From contig NZ_NJGV01000001.1 of assembly GCF_002213425.1 (NCBI RefSeq), forward strand, positions 434,001-498,000: a DNA stretch of 64,000 nt. The letters are read 5' to 3'. Positions within the stretch are counted from its first letter, which is position 1. Each line of letters starts with the position of its first letter. Of this stretch, positions 38,068 through 46,606 are shown one piece after another. Origin of the DNA: Herbaspirillum aquaticum (GTDB taxonomy: Bacteria > Pseudomonadota > Gammaproteobacteria > Burkholderiales > Burkholderiaceae_D). The notes under the pieces are model-generated. The model had not been told where the DNA came from and did not search any database. It was given only the letters and a program-made list of their open reading frames with translations. The translations under genes were made by a program, and so were the position numbers.

Positions 38068-38700
38068 TCAAGGTGCGCCCAGCGCACCGGCAGGCAGCTT
38101 CCACAAGCGCTGCTCGCTGGTGGAGAGCGCGATCGCGCCTGCGGCCAGCGCGGCGCGCGCCTCCTTCTCATTGGAGACAAAGCCGGCCGCCACGATGGGC
38201 GGCAGCTGCTCGCGGTCGGCCGCACCCAGGCGCGACAGCATCGGTGCCGGCATCAGCTGCACCAGGTTCGGCGCGCTTTGTTCCAGTGCCTTGAGACTGC
38301 GCGGCCAGGTGGTGCGATCGGTCACGAATACTTTCTGCATGGTGATCATGCCGGCACGACTGGCCCGCAACAGCGTAGCCACCCGGGTGGACACCAGCCC
38401 CGCCACGCCGATTCCGGCCAGGTAATCGATGGCGGCCTTGTCGTGCGCCAGTCCTTCACAGGTGTCCATGTTGAGGAGAATGAATTTGCCTGCGCTGTGC
38501 AAGGTGGTCATGACGGCCTGCAATTCGCTCAGCTCCACATGCGCCAGGATGCCGACTTCGGCGGCACTGTCGAGGAAGACGGGAAGAGGCGCCGTGCCAT
38601 AGAGCGCGGCGATGACGGGGTGGCGCCTGAGCCTGGATTGCAGGGACAGGTCGGGGGGCAGTGCAGAAGAAGCGACGTCGGAGGGGGAGGGGGCACGCAT
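38068..38700 (-). CDS. glpP: Glycerol-3-phosphate-responsive antiterminator GlpP
   Basis: A 210-aa TIM-barrel RNA-binding regulator. Recognised from family segments PVFLDSAAEVGILAHVELSEL, GKFILLNMDTCEGL, GLVSTRV, PNLVQLMPAPM and ALSTSEQRLW. In Firmicutes GlpP with glycerol-3-phosphate stops termination in leader RNAs of glp genes; its presence in a betaproteobacterium is less usual. ATG 38700 follows CAGGAAT. It is the last gene after the MFS and FGGY kinase genes. The 76-base leader upstream of it is rich in pyrimidines. Its RNA target may be the leader of its own operon (inference). Confidence 0.88.
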   Translation of the reverse strand: MRAPSPSDVASSALPPDLSLQSRLRRHPVIAALYGTAPLPVFLDSAAEVGILAHVELSELQAVMTTLHSAGKFILLNMDTCEGLAHDKAAIDYLAGIGVAGLVSTRVATLLRASRAGMITMQKVFVTDRTTWPRSLKALEQSAPNLVQLMPAPMLSRLGAADREQLPPIVAAGFVSNEKEARAALAAGAIALSTSEQRLWKLPAGALGAP

Positions 38701-38776
38701 TGGGATTCCTGGTGGGTGAAAAAAGGGGATGCAAGGGGGGTAAAAGAAGGGGCTGGTGCAGATCAGGCGGGACCAC

Positions 38777-40303
38777 TCAACGCCCGCCCTCCGGCCAGCC
38801 ATGTTCCAGTTCCGCGCACAGGCGGGCCTGCCACAGGGCACGGCGGCGAGCGCGTTCTCCGGAGTCGATGCGCGGCTTGAACACGGCTTGCAGGCGAGTG
38901 CGGGCGCAGGCGTGGGACAGGTCGTCCCACAGCAGGCCATGGCTGCCGGCCAGGTAGGCGATGCCGCGCAGGCTGGCATGGGCGGCCTGGTGGGTCCGGC
39001 AGGCCGGCACGCCGGTCAGGTCGGCCTGCATCTGCAGCAGCAGGTCGCTGGTGGCCAGGGTGCCGCCGGTCATGACCTGTGACAGCGGCAGTCCGGCGGC
39101 CTCGGCATTGGCGCTGACGCAGGCCGCAACCACTTGGGCGATGCCCTCTACCAACGCATGGGCCACTTCCGCGCGGCCAGTAGCCAGCGACAGGCCCTGC
39201 AGGGCGGCACGCGCGGTACTGCTGCGCTGGGGGGCTTGCAACCCGGCCAGTGCCGGGACGAAGCTGACCCCGCCGGCCGACTCCACGCTGCCGGCCAGGG
39301 CCAGCAAGCGCCGCGCATCGGGAAACCAGCGCTGGCGCTGGCAGGCCCAGGCCAGGACGGCACCGGTGGTGGCGCTGTAGCTCTCCAGGGCGAAGTGCGA
39401 GACATCGTTCTGGCGCCGGGCCGTCACCACCACGCTGCCGCTGCGCTCGCCATCCAGTGCGGCTGGCGCAGCGCGGGGGCCGACCAGCACATCGATGAAG
39501 CTGCCGGTGCCGTGCTGGCACAGGGCCTGGCCCGCCTCCAGGCATCCCTGGCCGATGGCGGCGGCCAGCTGGTCGCCGGCGCAGGCGCGGATGGGCAGGA
39601 CCGCGCCCAGGACCTTGGCATCGCTGCTGCCGTAATCGTCGGCATCCTGGTAGAGCGCGGGCAGCAAGGCGGGCGGGAAATCGAGCGCATCCAGCCAGTC
39701 CAGCGCATAGGCATGGTGGGCCAGTACATAGGCATTGCAGGCGGTGGCATTGGTGGCGCTGGTGGCCAGCAGGCGGCGGCCGCTGAGCTGCCACAGCAGC
39801 CAGGTATCGATGCTGCCAAAGCCCAGTTGTCCACGTTCCCAGGCCCGGGCTACGGCAGGGTGGCTGCGCAACAGGCGCGCGGCCCACAGGTAGGGCGAGC
39901 GGCTGCCGACCGGCCTGCCCAGGCGGTGCCGCAAGCGAGGGTCCCAGTGCGGTGCCAGCGCCGACAGGTCGGCAGCGTGGCGGCTGTCCTGCCAGGCCAG
40001 CGCAGGGGCCAGCGGGCGGCCGCTGGCGGTATCCCATAGCACGGCGCTGGCGCGCTGGTTGCACAGTCCGATGGCGCGGATCCGCAGGCCCTTCTGGCGT
40101 GCCTGGTGCAGGGCGGCGCGGCAGACCGTCAAGGTCTGCTGCCAGATCAGCGCAGCATTCTGTTCCACCACGCCGCTGCGCGGCGAGTGGGTGGGCAGCG
40201 GGCGCCGATGCAGGCAGGTGACCAGGCCATTGGCGGTGACCACCGCCGCCCGCGTGCTGGAGGTGCCGGCGTCGATGGCCAGGATGGCCTCACGGGCGTT
40301 CAT
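38777..40303 (-). CDS. FGGY-family carbohydrate kinase, glycerol-kinase-like
   Basis: A 508-aa ATP-dependent kinase. The N-terminal phosphate loop is ILAIDAGTSSTRAAVV; GLCNQRASAVLWDTASGRPL and ALAWQDSRHAA resemble glycerol kinase in the same order. The C-terminal nucleotide-binding VMTGGTLATSDLLLQMQAD segment is complete. With GlpP immediately downstream, glycerol or a related polyol is the likely substrate, but the sequence does not settle this; other FGGY kinases act on pentitols or ketoses. It overlaps the MFS gene by 14 bases. Confidence 0.85.
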   Translation of the reverse strand: MNAREAILAIDAGTSSTRAAVVTANGLVTCLHRRPLPTHSPRSGVVEQNAALIWQQTLTVCRAALHQARQKGLRIRAIGLCNQRASAVLWDTASGRPLAPALAWQDSRHAADLSALAPHWDPRLRHRLGRPVGSRSPYLWAARLLRSHPAVARAWERGQLGFGSIDTWLLWQLSGRRLLATSATNATACNAYVLAHHAYALDWLDALDFPPALLPALYQDADDYGSSDAKVLGAVLPIRACAGDQLAAAIGQGCLEAGQALCQHGTGSFIDVLVGPRAAPAALDGERSGSVVVTARRQNDVSHFALESYSATTGAVLAWACQRQRWFPDARRLLALAGSVESAGGVSFVPALAGLQAPQRSSTARAALQGLSLATGRAEVAHALVEGIAQVVAACVSANAEAAGLPLSQVMTGGTLATSDLLLQMQADLTGVPACRTHQAAHASLRGIAYLAGSHGLLWDDLSHACARTRLQAVFKPRIDSGERARRRALWQARLCAELEHGWPEGGR

Positions 40304-41756
40304 GGCGTCTTCTGTCGGTGGCGATGCCGTGTGCGTCGGACGCGGAGACGTGCGGGCCCGCGCCTTCCAGATCCGGATGAAAGCCGGCGCGCTGTGGATC
40401 CCAGCGTAGCCGCCAGCAGGTGAGGCAGGCCATGAGCGCGATCATCGCTACCAGCAGCAGGCAATGCGCCGTACCCAGCCAAGCTTGCAGCAGCGGGAAG
40501 GAGAACAGGCCCAATGCCGCCCCGCCCGAACCCAGCGCCCCGGTCACGCCATTGGCGCGTCCCCGCAGTTCGCTGGGAAAGGACAAGGTCGAGAGGCTCT
40601 TGCCATTGCCTCCCGGTCCGGCCGCATGACACAGCAGGAACAGCGCCGGCAGAAGCAGCGCTTGCCAATTCCCCACACGCGACCACGAGCCCGCCAGCGC
40701 CAGCAGTACCAGGCAGGTCGCCCCGAAGCCCCAAGCGCACGCCTGCCGCAGGCCCAGCCGCCGTGCCAGTGAGGGCGCCAGCAGCGCGCCGCACAGCCCG
40801 GCAAGGTTGAACAGCAGCGTGCCCCACGTGGCCTGGCGCGGATCGTCGCCGAACAGGTCCAAGCTGAGCAGGGGCAGGTACCAGCCGACGGCGAAGTACT
40901 GCACGGCCTGTCCGGCTTGCACGGCGGCGGCCAATGCCATACGCAGGCGGTAGGGCCGGCGCATCAGCCGCGCCAAGCGCGGGGCGGGTGCCGGGAGCAA
41001 GGACGGCGTGGGCGCTACGGGCTGGTGCAGGAGCGCGTCCGGCACCGTGAAGCGGTGGCACTGATAAAGCTGTCCCATGGCATCGGCGGCCTCCTGCCAG
41101 CGCCGCTGCCGCGCCAGCCAGCAGGGACTCTCGACCAGGAACAGCATCTGCAGGTTCAGCAGCAGCAGCGCTGCCGCCGCCGTGGCGGCGACCGGATAGC
41201 GCCACAGGCTGTCGTCGGCCACCCATTGATCGGCCGCCAGCGTGAGCAGCAGGTTGCCGCAGACGGCCAGGTACCACAGGGCCTGCCACAGGTTCAGGCG
41301 GTGCCGCAGGCGCGCCGGGGTGAGCTCGGCCAGCATCGCGATGGCGACCGCGAAATCCAGGCCGAAGGCCAGGCCGGTCAGGATGCGTCCGATCACGATG
41401 TCCGCAACGTCCTGGCCGCAGGCCACCAGTACGGCGCCTGCCAGGGCCAGCATCTTGGAGAGCAGCAAGGGCCGCACCCGGCCCCAGTGATCGGCCAGCC
41501 AGCCGCCCAGGGGATGCGCCAGCAAGGAGGCCAGGGCGGCAGCGGAGGCCAGCAGGCCAATCTCGGGCGGACCCAGGCCGAGCTGGCGGCTCATGGGCGC
41601 CAGGCCTGCACTGACGGCCGAATGGGAGAGGGCTTCCAGGAACAGCCCGCCCAGCAGCAGCCACCACACCAGGCCAGCATGGCCAGAAAGGACGGGACGG
41701 GAATCGATGAAGGCGACGACATCGTCGATGCCGCGCAGGGGGACTGCAGTTTGCAC
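40290..41756 (-). CDS. MFS transporter
   Basis: A 488-aa protein with about 12 membrane segments. The GGWLADHWGRVRPLLLSK loop is the MFS motif between helices 2 and 3, and the FGLDFAVAIAMLAELTPARLRHR segment resembles sugar- and acid-porter families. The start is placed at GTG 41756 (VQTAVPL) because AGGAGA lies just upstream; the longer frame to 41816 has no site. Transport of the kinase substrate is the likely role. Its promoter and leader hairpin are annotated separately. Confidence 0.85.
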   Translation of the reverse strand: MQTAVPLRGIDDVVAFIDSRPVLSGHAGLVWWLLLGGLFLEALSHSAVSAGLAPMSRQLGLGPPEIGLLASAAALASLLAHPLGGWLADHWGRVRPLLLSKMLALAGAVLVACGQDVADIVIGRILTGLAFGLDFAVAIAMLAELTPARLRHRLNLWQALWYLAVCGNLLLTLAADQWVADDSLWRYPVAATAAAALLLLNLQMLFLVESPCWLARQRRWQEAADAMGQLYQCHRFTVPDALLHQPVAPTPSLLPAPAPRLARLMRRPYRLRMALAAAVQAGQAVQYFAVGWYLPLLSLDLFGDDPRQATWGTLLFNLAGLCGALLAPSLARRLGLRQACAWGFGATCLVLLALAGSWSRVGNWQALLLPALFLLCHAAGPGGNGKSLSTLSFPSELRGRANGVTGALGSGGAALGLFSFPLLQAWLGTAHCLLLVAMIALMACLTCWRLRWDPQRAGFHPDLEGAGPHVSASDAHGIATDRRRHERP

Positions 41757-41808
41757 ATGGCTCTCCTGAAAATGTCTGTAAGAGGCCGTAGCAAACTGCG
41801 CGCGTGGT

Positions 41809-41831
41809 GAGACCATCCTACAGATGGTCTC
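41809..41831 (-). promoter_or_regulatory. Leader hairpin/inverted repeat upstream of the MFS gene
   Basis: GAGACCAT/ATGGTCTC is a perfect 8-bp inverted repeat with a seven-base loop in the predicted 5' leader of the MFS-kinase-glpP transcript. It has no T run. It could be an operator or an RNA element for GlpP. Confidence 0.6.
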
Positions 41832-41854
41832 TTATCTAAAAAATCTGCCGGGCA

Positions 41855-41884
41855 ATTCTATGAGCCCGGCGCCGGGCTTGTCAA
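41855..41884 (-). promoter_or_regulatory. Sigma-70-like promoter with a 16-bp palindrome in its spacer
   Basis: On the - strand TTGACA (41884-41879) and TAGAAT (41860-41855) are separated by 18 bases. The spacer includes the perfect palindrome AGCCCGGCGCCGGGCT (41863-41878), which would place a bound repressor over the promoter. Transcription would start near 41848 and read the MFS gene. The same bases can also form a hairpin (41864-41870 with 41847-41853) followed by six T, which could terminate phnX transcripts. Confidence 0.7.
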
Positions 41885-41901
41885 CGACTGGCGGGCCCTG
41901 T

Positions 41902-42729
41902 TCAGGGACGTTCGCCGATGGCCATGCGCGCGCGCACGTGCGCCACGACTTGTGGCAGATCGGCCACCGAATCGATGACGTAATGCGCGCCGGCCTCGCG
42001 CAGGCGAGCCTCGGCCTGCGTCTTCAGGCGCGTGATGTCTTCTGCCGCAAGCTCGTCCAGTTCTGCGCGGGTCAGCCCGACTTCATTGCCCGACAACGAA
42101 ATGCCGACGCTCCACATGCCGGCACGGAGTCCTTCCTCGATGCCGGGGACGGTGTCGTCGACCTTGATGCAGCCGGCCACGTCATCGATCTTCAGCGCCA
42201 GCATGTTGGCCAGTGCCATGTAGGGACCGGGCCGGCCGCCGGCGGGCAGCTCGTCACCCGCGACCACGTGGTCGGGGCGGATGCCGTCGTCGGCCGCCAT
42301 CGGCAGCAGCACGTCGAGCACCTGGCGCGGATAGCCGGAGCAGGAGCCGATCTTGAGACCCTGTCCGCGCAGCCAGGCCAGCACCTGTGCGGCACCCTCG
42401 ATGGGCTGCGAATACTGGCCGACCTTGGCGATCTGCATCGGCATGAAGCGGGCGTAGATGGCATCGACATCCGCGTCGGAGGGCGCCCGGCCGTTGTGCT
42501 GCTGCCATTGTGCTGCGATGGCCGTATCGTCCAGCAGCACGCGGATGTGCTGCCACTTGGACAGGCCCATGGGGCCGCGTGCCTGTTGCAGGGTGAGGTC
42601 GATGCCGAAGCTCTTGAAGGCATCGACGAAGATTTGCGTAGGCGCCAGCGAACCGAAGTCGACCAGTGTGCCGGCCCAGTCGAAGATGACGGCTTGCAGG
42701 TTGCGCGGACGGGCGAGGGATGGTTGCAT
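41902..42729 (-). CDS. phnX: Phosphonoacetaldehyde hydrolase PhnX
   Basis: HAD-superfamily enzyme that splits phosphonoacetaldehyde into acetaldehyde and phosphate. The 275-aa protein has the nucleophile D17 in VIFDWAGTLVD and the Schiff-base lysine K58 in RGPMGLSKWQHIR, both diagnostic of PhnX. AAGGAGA precedes ATG 42729. It lies 30 bases after the iron alcohol dehydrogenase. PhnW, the transaminase that normally makes its substrate from AEP, is not in the window. Confidence 0.95.
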   Translation of the reverse strand: MQPSLARPRNLQAVIFDWAGTLVDFGSLAPTQIFVDAFKSFGIDLTLQQARGPMGLSKWQHIRVLLDDTAIAAQWQQHNGRAPSDADVDAIYARFMPMQIAKVGQYSQPIEGAAQVLAWLRGQGLKIGSCSGYPRQVLDVLLPMAADDGIRPDHVVAGDELPAGGRPGPYMALANMLALKIDDVAGCIKVDDTVPGIEEGLRAGMWSVGISLSGNEVGLTRAELDELAAEDITRLKTQAEARLREAGAHYVIDSVADLPQVVAHVRARMAIGERP

Positions 42730-42759
42730 GGGATTCTCCTTGGGGTAGGTCAGCAGAGG

Positions 42760-43851
42760 TCAGTGAATTGCGGCGATGAAGTTGCGTCCGCGCGGGCCGC
42801 ACAGGGCGGCCTGCACGGCTGCTTCCCAGCGGCCTTCCAGCCCGTAGTGGGCCGGATCGGTGGACACGCCCAGCGATTCGAGCAGGCCGCCCAGGCGCGC
42901 GACGGCCTGCTCGGTACTGCTGGCATCGAAGATCTGGAGCAACAGGGCATCGACCGCGCCGTCGCGTCCCATCGCCAGGCGCAGGATGTGCGGCAGGGAA
43001 AAGGAACAGGCAATGCCATGCGGGACACCGCGCTGCAGCGTGATGTCATAGGACAAGGAATGCGCCAGCGCGGTCCGGGTATTGGAAAAGGCCAGGCCGG
43101 CCTGCAGCGCCGCCAATGCCATCTGTTCGCGCAGGGCCAGGTCGCCAGGCTTGCGTACGAGCGCCGGCAGCGTGGCCACGATGGTACGGGCGGCGCTGCA
43201 GGCCAGGGTCGAGGAGACCGGATTGCGATGCACGTTCCAGATCGCCTCCAGCGCATGCGAGAGCGCATCCAGGCCGCTGGCCAGCGTCGCCGGGGCGGGC
43301 AGGCTCAGCATCAGGCTGGCATCGATGATGGCGGCCTGCGGCCAGGTCCAGGGACGATGCAGCGAATACTTGCGCCCGCCCTGCGCGTCCCACAGCGTGG
43401 CCCAGGGGGTGACTTCGCTGCCGGTGCCGGCCGTGGTGGGGATGGCAATCAGCGATTTCAGCTGCGCCGGGTCGGGTTCAAAGCAGCTGTCTTCGCGCAG
43501 ATGCGCGAGCAGTTCGTCAAAGCGCCCCGATGGCGTCGGTGCCAGCATGGCCTTGGCGCAATCGATGACGCTGCCGCCGCCGAGGGCGATCAGGCAGGGT
43601 ACCTCGGCGTGGCGCTGCCACACGCGCTGGTACATGCTGGCCAGCCAGCTCACGTCAGGATTGGGCTGGACGCTGTTGTCGATGCCGACCAGCTGTCCAC
43701 CGAGCAGTTCGGCGACCTTCTGTTGCAGCCCCAAGTCAGCGGCTTCGGGAAAGGTGATCAGCAAGGCCGGTCGGCCCGCCAGCAGTGTCGGCAATTGCGC
43801 GAGGCTGCCTGCGCCAGCATGGAGATCGACAGGATTATGGAAATGCCACAT
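42760..43851 (-). CDS. Phosphonate-associated iron-containing alcohol dehydrogenase
   Basis: A 363-aa group-III metal alcohol dehydrogenase. NAD-binding GGGSVIDCAKA, the TTAGTGSEVTPWAT segment and the metal site in GLDALSHALEAIWN followed by LAHSLSY are present. A TIGRFAM family of such enzymes is known from phosphonate operons (TIGR03405, from memory). It is expected to interconvert phosphonoacetaldehyde and 2-hydroxyethylphosphonate. ATG 43851 (MWHFHNPV) was preferred over ATG 43872 because it matches the family N-terminus. It lies 41 bases downstream of phnE. Confidence 0.87.
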   Translation of the reverse strand: MWHFHNPVDLHAGAGSLAQLPTLLAGRPALLITFPEAADLGLQQKVAELLGGQLVGIDNSVQPNPDVSWLASMYQRVWQRHAEVPCLIALGGGSVIDCAKAMLAPTPSGRFDELLAHLREDSCFEPDPAQLKSLIAIPTTAGTGSEVTPWATLWDAQGGRKYSLHRPWTWPQAAIIDASLMLSLPAPATLASGLDALSHALEAIWNVHRNPVSSTLACSAARTIVATLPALVRKPGDLALREQMALAALQAGLAFSNTRTALAHSLSYDITLQRGVPHGIACSFSLPHILRLAMGRDGAVDALLLQIFDASSTEQAVARLGGLLESLGVSTDPAHYGLEGRWEAAVQAALCGPRGRNFIAAIH

Positions 43852-43892
43852 GGTTTTTTTCTCTTCTTGCATCAAAACGGGAAAGGGCGGGG

Positions 43893-44741
43893 TCAGTGGG
43901 CGTGGCCGTCCTGGATCATGCGCCGCAACCGGCTCGACAGGGCATCCGCTGCCACCACCATCAGGGTCACCACGACGATGCAGGTGGCGGTGTCCTGGTA
44001 CTTGAACAGCTTGAGGCTGTTGACCAGTTCAAAGCCCAGTCCGCCGGCACCGACCATGCCCAGCACGGTGGCCTGGCGCAGGTTGACTTCGAAACGGTAG
44101 AGCACGGTCGCGATCCAGGCCGTGGCCACCTGGGGCAGCACCCCGAAGACGATCACCTGCAAGGGCCGGGCGCCGGTGGCGCGCAAGGCTTCCAGCGGGC
44201 CCTGGTCGATTTCCTCGATGCTCTCGGCAAAGAACTTGCTGATCATGCCGACGCCATGCACGGCCAGCGCCAGCACTCCCGGAAAGGGCCCCAGCCCCAC
44301 TGCCGAGACGAACACCAGTGCCAGGATCAGTTCATTGATGCTGCGTGTGACGTTGAGGCATTGGCGTACCAGCGCATGCAGGGACCGGTTGCCGTTGAGA
44401 TTGCGCGCGGCCAGCAAGGCCACCGGCACGGCGCCCAGCACACCCAGCAAGGTCCCCCACAGGGCGATCTGCAAGGTTTCGATGGCAGGCGCCAGCAGTG
44501 ATGGCAGCAAGCCCCAGTTGGGCGGGAAGGAGCGCGCCAGGAAGTCGCCGATCTGCGGCAGGCCGTTGGCCAGTTCGCTCCACGACAGTTGCGTGCCGGC
44601 AGCACTCCAGGCCAGGATCCAGGCCGCCAGCAGCAACACCGCCAGGAAGCCGAACCAGCCGCGCAGGGTCGCCGGACGCGGACCGGTCCACAGGTAGCCG
44701 CGCTGTTTTGATGCGGTGGCGGACGGGGAAGAAAAATTCAT
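43893..44741 (-). CDS. phnE: Phosphonate ABC transporter permease PhnE
   Basis: A 282-aa inner-membrane permease with about five or six hydrophobic segments. The cytoplasmic coupling loop near PLEALRATGARPLQVIVFGVLPQ is the EAA motif for contact with PhnC. The start overlaps the phnC stop by four bases. It probably acts as a homodimer. Confidence 0.93.
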   Translation of the reverse strand: MNFSSPSATASKQRGYLWTGPRPATLRGWFGFLAVLLLAAWILAWSAAGTQLSWSELANGLPQIGDFLARSFPPNWGLLPSLLAPAIETLQIALWGTLLGVLGAVPVALLAARNLNGNRSLHALVRQCLNVTRSINELILALVFVSAVGLGPFPGVLALAVHGVGMISKFFAESIEEIDQGPLEALRATGARPLQVIVFGVLPQVATAWIATVLYRFEVNLRQATVLGMVGAGGLGFELVNSLKLFKYQDTATCIVVVTLMVVAADALSSRLRRMIQDGHAH

Positions 44742-45541
44742 GTCAGTGCTCCTATGCCTGCCTGCGCGTCCGATGCCATCAGGGGTGATTCGGCATCGTT
44801 CATTTCCGGCTTTCCGGCGTAGATGGCGTCGAGATGCCGCTCATCGAGGCTTTCGCCGGTGCCATCGAAGACCAGGCGGCCCCCGGCCAGCCCGATGATG
44901 CGGTCGCCGAATTCGCGGGCGTAATCCACCTGGTGCAGGTTGCAGAGCACGGTGATGCCCAGCTCCCGCGAGGCGGCACGCAGGTAATGCAGCACCAGCC
45001 GCGCGGTCTTGGGGTCCAGGCTGGCAATGGGCTCGTCGGCCAGGATCACCTGCGGCTGTTGCGCCAGGGCGCGGGCGATGCCGACCCGCTGCCGCTGGCC
45101 GCCGGAAAGCGCATCGGTGCGTTGCTGCGCCTTGTGTTCCAGTTCCACCCGGCGCAGGCATTCCAGTGCCAGGGCGATGTCCTGGCGCGAGAACAGCTGC
45201 AGGATCGAGGCCAGGAGGGAAACCTGGCCGAGGCGGCCGGTCAGGGTGTTCTTCAGCACCGACAGGCGCGGCACCACGTTGTGATGCTGGAAGATCATTG
45301 CCACCTGGCGCCGCAACTGGCGTACCTGACGGGCGCCGGTGTCGGTGGCATCGAAGCCGGCCACCCGGATTTCTCCCGCGCTGGGCTGGACCAGTCCGTT
45401 CAGGCAGCGCAGCAGGGTCGATTTGCCGGCCCCGGACGGGCCCAGCACCACCAGGAACTGGCCGGCCGGCACGTCCAGGTCGATCCCGCGCAATACGGCA
45501 TGGCTGCCATATTGCTTGGCGAGGCCGCGGATGTGGATCAT
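44738..45541 (-). CDS. phnC: Phosphonate ABC transporter ATP-binding protein PhnC
   Basis: A 267-aa ATPase with Walker [10 protein letters not shown], the [19 protein letters not shown] segment typical of PhnC, signature [15 protein letters not shown] and Walker [14 protein letters not shown]. It overlaps both phnD and phnE by four bases, so the transporter is translated as a coupled set. Confidence 0.95.
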   Translation of the reverse strand: MIHIRGLAKQYGSHAVLRGIDLDVPAGQFLVVLGPSGAGKSTLLRCLNGLVQPSAGEIRVAGFDATDTGARQVRQLRRQVAMIFQHHNVVPRLSVLKNTLTGRLGQVSLLASILQLFSRQDIALALECLRRVELEHKAQQRTDALSGGQRQRVGIARALAQQPQVILADEPIASLDPKTARLVLHYLRAASRELGITVLCNLHQVDYAREFGDRIIGLAGGRLVFDGTGESLDERHLDAIYAGKPEMNDAESPLMASDAQAGIGALT

Positions 45542-46404
45542 TTCATGGCCTTCAGGTCCAGGTTCAGGATCTTGGCCGTCTCGCGCACCACGTCGTAAGC
45601 GCCGTCGGTCGTGGGGACGAAACCGTTCAGGACGCCCTGGTCACCCCACTTCACGTCCTTGATGCCGGCGAAGGCGGCGGCGATCTTCTGCTTCAGGGCC
45701 GGGTCCAGGTCCTTGCGCCAGACCATGGGCGATTCGGGAATGTCCGGCGAGGTCCACACCACGTTCAGTTCCGACTGCTGCACCACGCCCTTGGCCACGG
45801 CAGCGGCCAGGATGCGATCGGCCACGGCGGCTGCGTCGACCTTCTTGTTGGCCACGGCGAGGATGCTGGCGTCGTGCGAGCCGGAGAAGATCACCCGCGA
45901 AAAATACTTGTTGGGATCAATGTTGAGTTTTTGCAGGCCGGCGCTCGGGAACAGGTGCCCGGAGGCCGACGAGGGATCGACGAAGGCCATGGTGCGGCCT
46001 TTCAACTGTTCCAGGTTCTGCAGGCCGCTTTCCTTGCGGGTGATGATCAGGCTCTTGTAGAAGCTGCGGCCACTCTTCTTGGTCTCGGCCACGGCGAAGG
46101 CTTCCACGTTGGCCACCGAACTGGCCAGCACGTAGGAGAAGGGGCCGAGATAAGCCACGTCGAGCTTGCGCGAGCGCAGCGCTTCGATGATGCCGTTGTA
46201 GTCGGTGGCGATGAAGGGCTTGACCGGCATGCCCAGTTGCTGCTGCAGGCTGTCGATGACGGCCTTGCTGTTTTCCAGCATGGCCTGCGAATCTTCGGCC
46301 GGGATCAGGCCGACGGTCAGCGGCGGCACTGCGGCTGCCGGCCCGGCCAGCAAGGCAGAGGTGAGAGCGCCCAGGCACAGGGCGAAGAAGCTACGTCGCA
46401 GCAT
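45538..46404 (-). CDS. phnD: Phosphonate ABC transporter substrate-binding protein PhnD
   Basis: A 288-aa periplasmic protein. The signal peptide is LRRSFFALCLGALTSALLAG with cleavage near AAAVPP. Family segments are VAYLGPFSYVLAS and VDPSSASGHLFP, which line the phosphonate pocket. ATG 46404 was chosen because AAGGATG precedes it and the signal peptide starts there; the ORF extends upstream without support. It is the first gene of the leftward operon. Confidence 0.94.
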   Translation of the reverse strand: MLRRSFFALCLGALTSALLAGPAAAVPPLTVGLIPAEDSQAMLENSKAVIDSLQQQLGMPVKPFIATDYNGIIEALRSRKLDVAYLGPFSYVLASSVANVEAFAVAETKKSGRSFYKSLIITRKESGLQNLEQLKGRTMAFVDPSSASGHLFPSAGLQKLNIDPNKYFSRVIFSGSHDASILAVANKKVDAAAVADRILAAAVAKGVVQQSELNVVWTSPDIPESPMVWRKDLDPALKQKIAAAFAGIKDVKWGDQGVLNGFVPTTDGAYDVVRETAKILNLDLKAMK

Positions 46405-46606
46405 GATTGCATCCTTGTTGAGGGCGTCCCGGGAACGGGACGTGGTGAGCGGGGCGCCAGCGGGCCGGTGGGTTGGCCATGGCACTCGTCAGGAGCCGTT
46501 GCGGTTGATGCGGCGCCGACAGGACAGAAGCTTAAAGAGACATTGTGACGCCCCTGTTATCGATATAATCGTGAAAATCGGATAAAGCTATTGATAGGAT
46601 CTATAG
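46405..46606. promoter_or_regulatory. Divergent phnD / LysR control region
   Basis: The 202-bp gap is AT-rich near the LysR start. TATAAT at 46564-46569 with TTGTGA at 46543-46548 (15-base spacer) is a possible LysR promoter. CTAT...ATAG and CGATATAATCG repeats next to it could be LysR sites. None is strongly diagnostic. Confidence 0.4.

Noticed and set aside
38072-38088. GGTGCGC/GCGCACC hairpin as terminator of the DUF3141 gene
   Set aside because: It lies inside the C-terminal codons of glpP on the other strand and has no T run.
41824-44100. 758-aa open frame on the + strand opposite phnX and the Fe-alcohol dehydrogenase
   Set aside because: The - strand genes have full motifs and ribosome sites; the + strand frame is Gln/Arg/Gly-rich and featureless.
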